Assembly (NCBI RefSeq): GCF_039962255.1
Contig: NZ_JAMPKY010000013.1
Coordinates: 106,762 to 170,761 of the forward strand
DNA length: 64,000 nt
From: Leptolyngbya subtilissima AS-A7
Lineage (GTDB): Bacteria > Cyanobacteriota > Cyanobacteriia > Phormidesmidales > Phormidesmidaceae
Direction: 5' to 3'
Shown here: piece by piece, positions 34,786 through 43,337 of the stretch
Position numbering within the stretch: position 1 is the first letter of the stretch
Layout: the number at the start of each line of letters is the position of its first letter
The notes under the pieces: model-generated
Seen by the model: only the letters and a program-made list of their open reading frames with translations
What the model was told of the DNA's origin: nothing
Databases searched by the model: none
Translations under genes and position numbers: made by a program

Positions 34786-37549
34786 GGGTAATCTCCTTAC
34801 GGCTGAGGCGGTCGCCCTGGCGACACAGGGCATCAAAATCGCAGTAGGTGCAGGCCTTTCGTTCCGTGTCGGGCTGCACCGGATAGTGCCCCGTCTCTAA
34901 ATGGGTTTTGCAGCGCTCGATGGCGGCGGGCAGTTCGTGCTGGGGTGCCTTCGACGAGAGCGCGATTTTCTCTCTGCCGCGAATCGAATAGTAGTAGGCA
35001 TCAGCAACGGGTTCATCAAACAGGGCTGGGCCAGCGGCCTCCCGGTAGAGCGGGAGCTGGAGGTCGATACAGGCTTTGCCGGTTTGGTCTTTGATGCCGG
35101 GGGGGCGGCTTTTGCCGGTTTTGTAGTCGATTAGCACCAGCCCGGCCTCGGTGCGATCAATCCGGTCGATGCGGCCCCGTACTTTCAATCCGTGCCATTC
35201 CCCCTCAAAGTCGCCCTCCAGCAAAACCGGCTCTGCCCCGGTGGGCAAAAAATTGGGGTCTTGTAGGGCCAGGGCCAGGATTCGCAGATGTTCTTCCCGG
35301 CGCAGAGTCCAGGCGGGGAGAGTGGTGGGAATGAGTTCGCGTTCTGCGATCGCGAACGCTTCGTGTAGCATCTCTAGGTCGGCGACCTCCAACTCTGGGT
35401 GCTCGCCCCAGCCAGCCAGCACTAGCTCCAGCACCCGGTGATAGAGCTGGCCAATCTGGCTAGGGCTGAGGTCGTCGTCGATTTCCTCTGGTGGCCCCAG
35501 CTTCAGGAGTTTGTTTGCAAACCAATTGAAGGGGCACTGGCCCAGGTTCCGCAACTGCGACACACTAAAGGGCCAGTCGGCATAGTCGAAGGGAATGCCG
35601 ATGACGCCGTCGTACTCGTTGGCAGCGGCGCTGCTCTCGCGATGCTGTTCGACGGCATAGGCGTGGACGGCTGCTAAGAGTACCGGATCTTCGGTTGGGG
35701 CGTTGTGGCGCAGAATAGTGCGGCGATGTTCTTCCAAGCTGGCGATCGCAAGGGCTGGCGGTTCACTGAGTTTCAGCCCCAATTGCGCCAGGTAAGGGCT
35801 AGACAAGAGTTCCTTGCGCCCCTCCAACTGGGGATAGGAGAAGACTACAGCGGTGGTCACCGTTTGCAGCAAAAAGTAGACATTCAGCGCCTCTCTCCGA
35901 GCCATTTCGGCGGCGCTGGGCAGCGTCACCTCCTGGTGGCGGAGCTGCTGACGTTCAAAGAAATCCAACAGTGGGTCGTTGCCAGTCGGAGCAGGCAGCA
36001 CGCCTTCGGCAATGCCAATGACAAATAGGTGGGCATATCGTGCCCCAACCACCGAGCGGGGGCTGTGCAGCTCGACCCCACCGCGACCCGGCTGGGCGGG
36101 TACGGTTAAGCTATCCAGCAAGTCCCGCAATTCCTGGCGAAACTCTCCCCAGCTGAGGATTTCCGCTTCGGGTTCGGCCAGTTCCCTCAATGCATCGCGG
36201 AACCGGTTAAACGCCACGCTCTCCCTCGCCCAGCGGGCGCAGCGGCGACGCAGATCAAACCGGCCCAAAATGCTTTGCCACAGCTCTACCCAGGTGTCGC
36301 GGCGGCGGGCTTGGTTGATCTGGGCCAGCAGGTCGAGGTCGAGATCGAGGTGGTCTTGGGCTAGGGCTTTCCAGGCGGCAAAGTCCTGGGGATGTTGGCG
36401 GCGGGCGGTGGCCCAAAAGTCGCGATCGGGGTTGCTGGCTAGGACATGGCTGAGTAGCCGTGCTGTGCCCTCGAAGGGAAATTTGGCATCAAGCACGTCC
36501 ACCAGCAGATTCAGCCAAGTTCCTAGGCGGGTGCTCAGCAGCGGGGTTTGGTAGAGAGCTCGCAGGGGCACACCGTATTCCCAGGCGATGTCGATCAGCT
36601 TGGGGCCATAGGCGACTTCATCTCTGGCGACAATAGCGATGTCGCGGGCCAGGGTACCGTCGTTGAGTAGGGCTTTGACCTGGACCAGAGTCCCTCGCAC
36701 CTCTGCTTCCAGGGTGCTGTAGGCGTAGGAGGTGGTGGCTGGAGAGAGACCGGGTTTCTGCGTCCCATTTTGCTGTCCCTGCCCTAGCTCACCGCTAGAA
36801 ACCCGGTCTCTGGCCCCGCAGAAAACTTGGCTGAGCGATTCCCCGATAGCAAAGATTCCAGGGTTCTGCTCAGACTTGGCGGTTACGTTCTCACCCTTGC
36901 TAGAACCCTGGTATCTGGTATCTAGTTCACTCATAATCTGCCAGCCTTGCTCTACCAGCCAATCCACGGATGCTTGGCTATCGGCAAACAGCGGTGACTC
37001 TGCGATCGGCAAAAACAGTACGCTTTCGTCAGCAGCCAGAGTATTGATCCAGGCTAGCTCATCGGGGCGAGGCTGAAAGTAGCCGTAGATAAGCAACTGT
37101 TGGGGGGGAACCTTGCTCTCGGCAGCTTGCCAGTAGAGATCTGCCCCATCAATAAAGCCTTGCTCACTCAGGGCAGTTTGATAAGCCTTTGCAACTTCAA
37201 GAAGCTGGGCGGTGCGGAGAGAGGTGGCTGTTACCGTAGAAAGATTTGGGCTGCTTTGGAGGAGCGATCGCACCCCTGGCAGCCAGGCTCTAGCGGTACC
37301 GAGCCCATCCACCGGCTGCGCAATGTCTTGCACTACCCGGCGAAACAGCTGTTGAGCGGTGCGGTCAGGGGCGATTTTCTTACTCCCAGCCTCTACAGCC
37401 TTGCTTGCCAACCGGCGCAGAGCCTGGTGCTGCGCGTACAGTGCCCTAGCCGCCAAGCGTGATGGGGTAACGATTTGATAGCCAGGCCGCGTTGACCATT
37501 CCAGGGCAGTGGCATAGCTATTGCTGGGAGTTAAGACAAATCTTGCCAT
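34772..37549 (-). CDS. AddB-like PD-(D/E)XK nuclease subunit
   Basis: 925 residues from an ATG at 37549 (GGAGAG six bases upstream); an upstream start would add 23 residues. The N-terminal helicase-like part has no canonical GxGKT (VTPSRLAARAL at the equivalent place), as expected of a structural partner. The C-terminal nuclease has LYHRVLELVL, GRIDRIDRTEAGLVLIDYKT and LQLPLYREA, plus cysteines GQCPFNW and CTYCDFDALC for a 4Fe-4S staple. Works with the downstream AddA-like subunit in dsDNA end resection. An inactivated helicase with an active nuclease is the inferred division of labour. Confidence 0.83.
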   Translation of the reverse strand: MARFVLTPSNSYATALEWSTRPGYQIVTPSRLAARALYAQHQALRRLASKAVEAGSKKIAPDRTAQQLFRRVVQDIAQPVDGLGTARAWLPGVRSLLQSSPNLSTVTATSLRTAQLLEVAKAYQTALSEQGFIDGADLYWQAAESKVPPQQLLIYGYFQPRPDELAWINTLAADESVLFLPIAESPLFADSQASVDWLVEQGWQIMSELDTRYQGSSKGENVTAKSEQNPGIFAIGESLSQVFCGARDRVSSGELGQGQQNGTQKPGLSPATTSYAYSTLEAEVRGTLVQVKALLNDGTLARDIAIVARDEVAYGPKLIDIAWEYGVPLRALYQTPLLSTRLGTWLNLLVDVLDAKFPFEGTARLLSHVLASNPDRDFWATARRQHPQDFAAWKALAQDHLDLDLDLLAQINQARRRDTWVELWQSILGRFDLRRRCARWARESVAFNRFRDALRELAEPEAEILSWGEFRQELRDLLDSLTVPAQPGRGGVELHSPRSVVGARYAHLFVIGIAEGVLPAPTGNDPLLDFFERQQLRHQEVTLPSAAEMARREALNVYFLLQTVTTAVVFSYPQLEGRKELLSSPYLAQLGLKLSEPPALAIASLEEHRRTILRHNAPTEDPVLLAAVHAYAVEQHRESSAAANEYDGVIGIPFDYADWPFSVSQLRNLGQCPFNWFANKLLKLGPPEEIDDDLSPSQIGQLYHRVLELVLAGWGEHPELEVADLEMLHEAFAIAERELIPTTLPAWTLRREEHLRILALALQDPNFLPTGAEPVLLEGDFEGEWHGLKVRGRIDRIDRTEAGLVLIDYKTGKSRPPGIKDQTGKACIDLQLPLYREAAGPALFDEPVADAYYYSIRGREKIALSSKAPQHELPAAIERCKTHLETGHYPVQPDTERKACTYCDFDALCRQGDRLSRKEITHGTD

Positions 37550-37983
37550 GCCAGTCTCTCCATTATTCCGTCGGGCTGCGGCTGTAAATTGGCCATCAAG
37601 ACGCTGTGCTAGCCACACACCACATCACTATGAAAGCTAAGTTTTTTAAGCCTTCTTAGCTTGCCCAGACCGATGGGGGAAAAGTTTAGGCATTCCACCA
37701 AAATCATGATGATAACTTCACCATCCACCGCCATCCATGGACGCTTACAAGCGCACGCTCCGCCTTTCTATTTATTGGCGGCTAACGTTGAGATAGCGGA
37801 ATAAAGCCTTCGGCGGCTTTGCCTCCTGAGGTGAGCCCCCCGTTTATCTACAGCCCAAGTACGTCAGCCTAATATTTCTGGCTACCCTTAGCAAAAGAGG
37901 GCTCTATCGTTACGTTGCCAGCAGGTGTTTAGGGGTAATTTGACACGTGGCCAGTCCGGTAAGAACCTAGCAGCCGACACCAT
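37550..37983. other. Intergenic region before array A
   Basis: No supported gene. It contains a small hairpin (AAAGCC/GGCTTT at about 37804-37821). It is distal to the presumed leader of array A. Confidence 0.4.
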
Positions 37984-39479
37984 GTTTTCTTCCCCTTGCG
38001 GGGAAGTGGTTTGAAAGCAAGCCCTACGTCGCCAACTCAACACCTGCCCCCTCACGTTTCCGTCCCCTTGCGGGGAAATGGTTTGAAAGTCGCCGTCGCG
38101 GCACCCTACAACAAGGCCAAAAAGGTACAGTTCCCGTCCCCTTGCGGGGAAGTGGTTTGAAAGGCAACTTCGCCAATAATCAACGCCACAACCTCAACGG
38201 CATGTTTCCGTCCCCTTGCGGGGAAGTGGTTTTAAAGTACATACCGTAATATGCCTATTGCCAACCTTGTGAAGTTTCCGTCCCCTTGCGGGGAAGTGAT
38301 TTGAAAGAAATCGGGCGATTTGTTTAGTGCAAGGTTTCTATGTGTTTCCGTCCCCTTGCGGGGAAGTGGTTTGAAAGGATCTGGCCTACGAGACGCTGGT
38401 GGTCAGCTTCTACATATTTCTGTCCCCTTGCGGGGAAAAGGTTGGAGTAACTTATCAGGAGTCCCGGTCGAGGCTATGCCCACCAGCACTAGGTTTCCGT
38501 CCCCTTGCGGGGAAAAGGTTGGGGTGACTTACGTCTTCAACAAAAACTACAGGTGGCAGAGGGCATTTCCATCCCCTTGCGGGGAAAAGGTTGGGGTGAC
38601 TGACAGGGCTGCACTGGTCATTCACAGTGATGGCTGACGACAAGTTTCCGTCCCCTTGCGGGGAAAGATTGAGGTGACGTTTATTTAAACCCCTCTGAAT
38701 TTAGAGATCTAGATGTTTCCGTCCCCTTGCGGGGAAAAGGTTGAGGTGACGCCAGCATTATCAGGACTACCGCATCGTCATTATCGAATTTCCGTCCCCT
38801 TACGGGGAATGGGTTAGGAAAGCAGTCACAGCACGGAAAGACGTTAGAGGAAATTGGAGAAGCGTTTCCGTCCCCTTACGGGGAATGGGTTAGGAAAACT
38901 TTGAAGAGTATTTTTCATCCCTCATGGAGGATTGAGTTTCCGTCCCCTCGCGGGGAAGTGGTTTGAAAGCGGAGGAGTACCCCGTCATGCTCCGGCGCAC
39001 AAAGGCCCTGCTGTTTCCGTCCCCTTGCGGGGAAGTGGTTTAAAGGTATCCCCAAATTCCGCGCGGCCCGTTTGACCTGGTTCCGCAAGTTTCCGTCCCC
39101 TTGCGGGGAAGTGGTTTGAAAAGACATTGCGTATTGCACCGTACTACAGGGAAGTAGAGTTTCCGTCCCCTTGCGGGGAAGTGGTTTGAAAGACGTGTTC
39201 AGGGGCGCTTACTACGTCTACATGGGGGTGTTTCCGTCCCCTTGCGGGGAAGTGGTTTGAAAGGATTGATGAGCGCTACAGCCAGTATGCTGACCAGCGG
39301 TTTCCGTCCCCTTGCGGGGAAGTGGTTTGAAAGGGCTCTTGTCGATGGCGACTACCGCTGTGTGCGGTACAAGTTTCCGTCCCCTTGCGGGAAAGTGATT
39401 TGAAAGACTACGGGCTTGATAGTGTTTGCAGCGGGTTTATCAATTGTTTCCGTCCCCTTGCGGGGAAGTGGTTTGAAAG
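37984..39479 (-). CRISPR. CRISPR array A, 21 repeats in mosaic classes
   Basis: 34-36 nt repeats with a common + strand left half GTTTCCGTCCCCTTGCGGGG and three right-half classes. Repeats 1-6 (37984-38377) and 14-21 (38936-39479) end AAGTGGTTTGAAAG. Repeats 7-11 (38416-38750) end AAAAGGTTGGGGTGAC. Repeats 12-13 (38788-38908) end AATGGGTTAGGAAAG and carry TTACGG, like array B. Twenty spacers of about 35-40 nt. Orientation: minus-strand repeats end GGGGACGGAAAC, as in cyanobacterial type I-D and III repeats, so transcription is leftward from the region at 39480-39717. No cas1, cas2, cas10 or Cascade gene is in the window. Confidence 0.95.
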
Positions 39480-39717
39480 ACCCCTGCTCTGAATAAAGCT
39501 TTAGAGCAGGTTCTAGAGGGGTAAAACCACGGATAGGCAAACCTTGCCCTGTCTTACCCCACAAACCACAAAAATAGATTTAACGAATAGCCTGTCATCC
39601 TTACGGGCCAAGCTATCCACGGAAGTAAATAAAACTATGCGGTTTTCAAGGTTCTGCCGACCTATGGCGGTCAGCCATATTTGCCAACAGTAACCCAGAT
39701 TTTTCAGCGTACAATAA
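39480..39717. promoter_or_regulatory. Shared leader between divergent arrays A and B
   Basis: 238 bases between the leader-proximal repeats of the two arrays. AT-rich patches such as AAAAATAGATTTAACG and GTAAATAAAACTATG fit promoters for both directions. A hairpin CTGCTCTGAATAAAGC...AGAGCAGG lies at about 39484-39511. Placed as leader because repeats decay outward in array B and both repeat orientations point away from here. Confidence 0.6.
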
Positions 39718-41004
39718 CTTTCCTAACCCATTCCCCGCAAGGGGACGGAAACTCCATGATCAGGTTGTGACGGTATTGATATGGAGCTGCTTTCCTAATC
39801 CATTCCCCGCAAGGGGACGGAAACTTTCATGGTTTTAACCTCCAGAGTGAATAGTCAACTTTCCTAACCCATTCCCCGCAAGGGGACGGAAACAAGTTAT
39901 GGGTGATATTAGAATCGAAGACATACTGTGTCTTTCCTAACCCATTCCCCGCAAGGGGACGGAAACGATTAAGCGAGTGAGCTTTATAAGCATCAAACTC
40001 TAGCCACTTTCCTAACTCATTCCCCGCAAGGGGACGGAAACTCCATGATCAGGTTGTGACGGTATTGATATGGAGCTGCTTTCCTAATCCATTCCCCGCA
40101 AGGGGACGGAAGCTTTCATGGTTTTAACCTCCAGAGTGAATAGTCAACTTTCCCAACCCATTCCCCGCAAGGGGACGGAAACCTTTAGATGTCATATACG
40201 GCAATATAGAATCCATCTTGACCCTTTCCTAACCCATTCCCCGCAAGGGGACGGAAACAGATAGTAGCTAAACTCCGACCGACGGTTATCGCGAACAGCT
40301 TTCCTAACCCATTCCCCGCAAGAGGACGGAAATGGGAGCTTGACTTTTCCGTAATCGTTGTATTTCGGTTGCCTTTCCTAACCCAATGCCCGCAAGGGGA
40401 CGGAAACATGGCGATATCGTCTCCGAAGGAAAGCACCATTGAGTCCTTTCCTAACCCATTCCCCGCAAAGGGACGGAAATCCCTAACACGGCTGACCAGG
40501 CTGCGTCATCGTCTGCTGCCTTTCCTAACCTATTCCCCGCAAGGGGACGGAAACTCTAAAGCCGCCTCAGCCGCCTCAGCCGCCTCAGCAGCTTTCCTAA
40601 CCCATTCCTTGCAAGGGGACGGGAACCCAACTGAGCGACAGTATGAACAGCGCTATCTTTCAACAGTCTTTTCTAACCTATTCCCCGCAGAGGGACAGGA
40701 ACTGCCCTCACGAGCAGCAATGTCCAAGTCAATGTGAGACTTTTCTAACCTATTCCCCGCAAGGGGACGGAAACTCTGAGTTCTCAACGTTGCGCCAGAA
40801 CTCGGCCTTAACTTTCCTACTCATTCCCTGCAAGGGGACGGAAACGATTACACCAGCTCGATTTCTGGATGTTCACAGGTTGCAGCTTTGTTAACCCATT
40901 CCCCACAAGGGGACGGAAACAATAATTGGGATACGAGCAAAACGGGAAACTGGCGATCGCGAGAACTAGCTTTCCTAACCCATTCCCCGCAAGGGGACAG
41001 GAAC
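39718..41004 (+). CRISPR. CRISPR array B, 18 repeats with an internal duplication
   Basis: 35-nt repeats (CTTTCCTAACCCATTCCCCG then CAAGGGGACGGAAAC), first at 39718-39752, last at 40970-41004, 17 spacers of 34-44 nt. Spacers 1 and 5 are identical (39753-39789 and 40042-40078), as are spacers 2 and 6 (39825-39858 and 40114-40147). The repeat between each pair shares the variant CTAATCC, so a 289-bp block was duplicated. Repeats from about 40592 rightward accumulate changes (CCTTGC, CAGAGGGACAGG, a deletion at 40812), typical of the leader-distal end. Spacer 12 (40555-40591) is a near-perfect GCCGCCTCA triplication. Confidence 0.95.
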
Positions 41005-41195
41005 AGTTTTCTTTACCTCTAGAGAACTGTTATCTCCATCAAGACTTAGTCAAACCTGGCATCTGACCCTCAATTGGGGCAAAGTTTTCAATCGACCCTT
41101 TGAGACCTCCACAAGAGGCAGACTATTGCTCTTATTTAACTTTCTGCCAGAGCAAGCTGAAAAGATTATCCAAGATTTAGTGGGTTTTGTTTAAG
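41005..41195 (+). pseudogene. Start-less coding relic after array B
   Basis: The frame ending TAA at 41193-41195 is open through the end of array B and reads like protein (SRLSQTWHLTLNWGKVFNR, then LLLLFNFLPEQAEKIIQDLV) but has no start codon. No family recognised. Possibly the 3' remnant of a gene displaced by array growth. Confidence 0.3.
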
Positions 41196-41232
41196 CAATG
41201 CGGGAGCTTCTGGAGTTTCCACCAAAAACTGC

Positions 41233-41544
41233 TTAGGCATCCCCCCTCAGCGATCGCCGCGCTAGCTTGCTATGGGTCTTTGCTGTCTCATAGGGAATGC
41301 TCAGATCTTCAGCAATGGTTTGCAGCGAGTCGCCCAGCTCTCGCCGTGCCAAAACCGTCGCCCAGGTTTCCGCCGAGTCTTGGGCGCGGGTGCCTCCAGT
41401 GCGCTTCTTTTGGTTGACAAAATAGGTCGTCAGTTCCTCGATGCGATCGGCTAGCAGCCTTTGGGCTGCAGGCACTGGCTGAGGCTCAGCCTGGCTCAAG
41501 TGCCAGCCCAAGCGCGTTTGCCCCAGGCCAAAGGTTGTCCACAA
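41233..41544 (-). CDS. HTH protein or fragment, sigma region 4-like
   Basis: 103 residues. The C-terminal half (ETWATVLARRELGDSLQTIA then EDLSIPYETAKTHSKLARRS) has the helix-turn-helix spacing of sigma-70 region 4 or LuxR-type domains. The N-terminal half is amphipathic (AAQRLLADRIEELTTYFVNQ). It lacks any other sigma region and stands alone, so it may be a small regulator or the tail of a broken gene. The GGTRAQDSAETWA linker is unusual. No operon partner. Confidence 0.5.
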   Translation of the reverse strand: MWTTFGLGQTRLGWHLSQAEPQPVPAAQRLLADRIEELTTYFVNQKKRTGGTRAQDSAETWATVLARRELGDSLQTIAEDLSIPYETAKTHSKLARRSLRGDA

Positions 41545-41761
41545 AACAAATCGCAGCTACTAATCCCTTGCCATTCAACAGCTTGATGCTTTGTTGGAAA
41601 TCTGCAACATCAGAATGAATTACCAAGAAGCAAAAACCTTTTGTCAAGATAGATACTGGTTAATAAAAATTCTTGTCAGAATACCACTAGCACAAGCTAC
41701 AAGGGTTATAGCAGAGCAGGGTTAGAGTCAGAATGTACGCTTACTAAGAATTCCATAGACA

Positions 41762-42367
41762 ATGCCTAATAAAAAAAGAAGTTTTAATATTGGATTATTT
41801 GTAGTATTTTCTATCTCAACCATTATTGTAATAAGCTTTTGGTTTCTACCTCTTAACGCAAATAGTCGCAATTTATTAGTCCTCAGACGGCCCAACTTCA
41901 GAGCAGCCGACTTCAGTGGAGCCAACCTCAGCGGAGCTAACTTCAGAAGGGCCAACCTCAGAGGGGCTGACCTCAGAGGAGCCGACCTTAGAGGGGCCGA
42001 TTTCAGAAGGGCCTACTTCAGAGTGGCCGACCTCAGTCGGGCCAACCTCAGTGGAGCTAACTTCAGAAGGGCTGACGTCAGCGATGTCATCCTCTGCGAA
42101 GCCAACCTCAACAAAGCAGACCTCAGAGGGGTCAACCTCAGAGCCAACCTCTTCGGGGCCAACCTCAGCGAGGCCAACCTCAGCGGGGCCGACCTCAGCA
42201 CGGCCGACATCAGAGAGGTCAACCTCAGCGGGGCCAATCTCGAAAACATCAAATGGGACGATGAGACACGATGGCCAGACCCAACGGAAGTTGCCAAAGC
42301 TAAAAACATCCCTGAAGCCTTAAAGCAGCAGCTAGGAATTATAGATACATCCCCTGCACGGGGTTGA
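41762..42367 (+). CDS. Membrane-anchored pentapeptide-repeat protein
   Basis: 201 residues. The N-terminus MPNKKRSFNIGLFVVFSIST begins a single membrane anchor (residues 9-30). Residues 45-165 are a run of about 24 A(D/N)LXX units (FSGANLSGANFRRANLRGAD and so on) forming a right-handed quadrilateral beta-helix. The C-terminal WDDETRWPDPTEVAKAKNIP region is a recurrent ending of cyanobacterial pentapeptide proteins. Function unknown for this class. The nucleotide repeats (GCCAACCTCAG) run through the gene and produce long spurious frames on both strands. The upstream region is AT-rich. Confidence 0.9.
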   Translation: MPNKKRSFNIGLFVVFSISTIIVISFWFLPLNANSRNLLVLRRPNFRAADFSGANLSGANFRRANLRGADLRGADLRGADFRRAYFRVADLSRANLSGANFRRADVSDVILCEANLNKADLRGVNLRANLFGANLSEANLSGADLSTADIREVNLSGANLENIKWDDETRWPDPTEVAKAKNIPEALKQQLGIIDTSPARG

Positions 42368-42517
42368 GTGAGTAATCGTTCAGAAAGTTACGCTAAGGCT
42401 GTACAACTTTGTCAGCAAGGCATAGAGGCTCCTATGCCCTTAACGACAAATAGCCTGGCTCATCAGCTAGGCTTATTACTAAAAATGGGTGAAATCAGCC
42501 GCTTGGACGGAGGTTGA
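42368..42517 (+). CDS. Possible 49-codon gene or 3' relic
   Basis: A GTG immediately follows the pentapeptide stop, giving a frame to TGA at 42515-42517 (YAKAVQLCQQGIEAPMPLTT, then NSLAHQLGLLLKMGEISRLD). It reads like protein with a short helix-turn-helix-like ending, but there is no ribosome binding site distinct from the upstream gene and no known family. It could be translationally coupled or a remnant. Confidence 0.25.
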   Translation: MSNRSESYAKAVQLCQQGIEAPMPLTTNSLAHQLGLLLKMGEISRLDGG

Positions 42518-42599
42518 ACTACTTTTCTAAAAATGTGCCTCCAATAAAATTATCTGGTGAAAAATCTAAGGCTCTAACCCTCATGCTGCTGTTGATCAG

Positions 42600-42772
42600 T
42601 TGCCTGCGCGCAATTAGCCGATCTGACTTACCCCGCCCCTGTACCCATAGGATGCTCTGATGTAGCTGAGTGGTGATTGTCCAGCACAGTCTTAAACAAA
42701 TTTTGGAACGTTTCACGAAAGAGCTGCCAAGAGGGGCTTTGCTGCTGCTCTGTGGCGCGGGGCAGCTACTCC
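42600..42772. repeat. Dispersed degenerate repeat, copy 1
   Basis: Shares two blocks with 56128-56230: TTGCCTGCGC...CAATTAGCC...CTTACCCC...CCTGTAC at the left, and CACGAAAGAGCTRCCAAGA...GTGGCGCGGGGCARCTA at the right. Here about 65 bases separate the blocks; there they abut. The right block encodes TKELPRGALLLLCGAGQLL, suggesting the tail of a once-coding element. A third partial copy is at 45494-45514. Confidence 0.55.
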
Positions 42773-43337
42773 AGGACTTAGAGTAGTTTCACTTCTTGGC
42801 AAGCTCGATAGGCCTGTTGGCTTTGGGCCTAGCATAGCGGCTCAAAGCCGTGTGTCGATTGCACGTCGCTCTTGAAGAGGGGCAGAACCATATAGTGAGA
42901 TCGCGGATCTTGCCAGGTGCTTTTTTGCTAGCAAACGCGCCTGGCAACGGCCAAGGCGCAAGAAACTATGGAGCCTAAAGGAATTTTACGTAGTCAATCG
43001 TAAACCTAGTATAAAGAAAATATCTTGCTGCTTGAGTAATTCAGTAAAAACTCGTAGGTTTTGACTGATGATTAATTCAGACTAAAGCAGCTTGTCTTGG
43101 CTGAGCAAGCCGTATTGATCCAGCTAGAACAACGTGGAGCCTCGTGTTCTGTGGGGTAACCGAACTCTTCTCCGAAATTGAAACCTGATCCCTGAGGAGA
43201 AGAGGTGATTGCTTGTGTTTGAACATAAATCGCTCCTGGTTCACCCTGCACCGTTGCCGTCTAAACCTACTTTAGGCCCACGTACTCCCGATCTACTCCG
43301 GGTTCTGCTCACTTCTTAGTTTTATACCAGGAGATTT
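42773..43337. other. Intergenic region upstream of the FG-GAP gene
   Basis: About 560 bases without a supported gene; AT-rich towards 43000-43060. GGAG/AGGAG before the FG-GAP start (about 43328-43332) is its ribosome binding site. Confidence 0.4.

Noticed and set aside
37900..37960. GTAATTTGACACG as a possible TnsB site
   Set aside because: Single copy, no terminal TGTACA, and no neighbouring repeats.
38320..40894. Several open frames inside arrays A and B
   Set aside because: They consist of translated CRISPR repeats (SVPLRG-, FPARGRK-, NPFPAKG-like) and are not genes.
41916..42323. Frames of Ser/Thr/Pro/Glu or Leu/Ala/Pro/Arg repeats overlapping the pentapeptide gene
   Set aside because: Shadow frames produced by the GCCAACCTCAG nucleotide repeat of the real gene.
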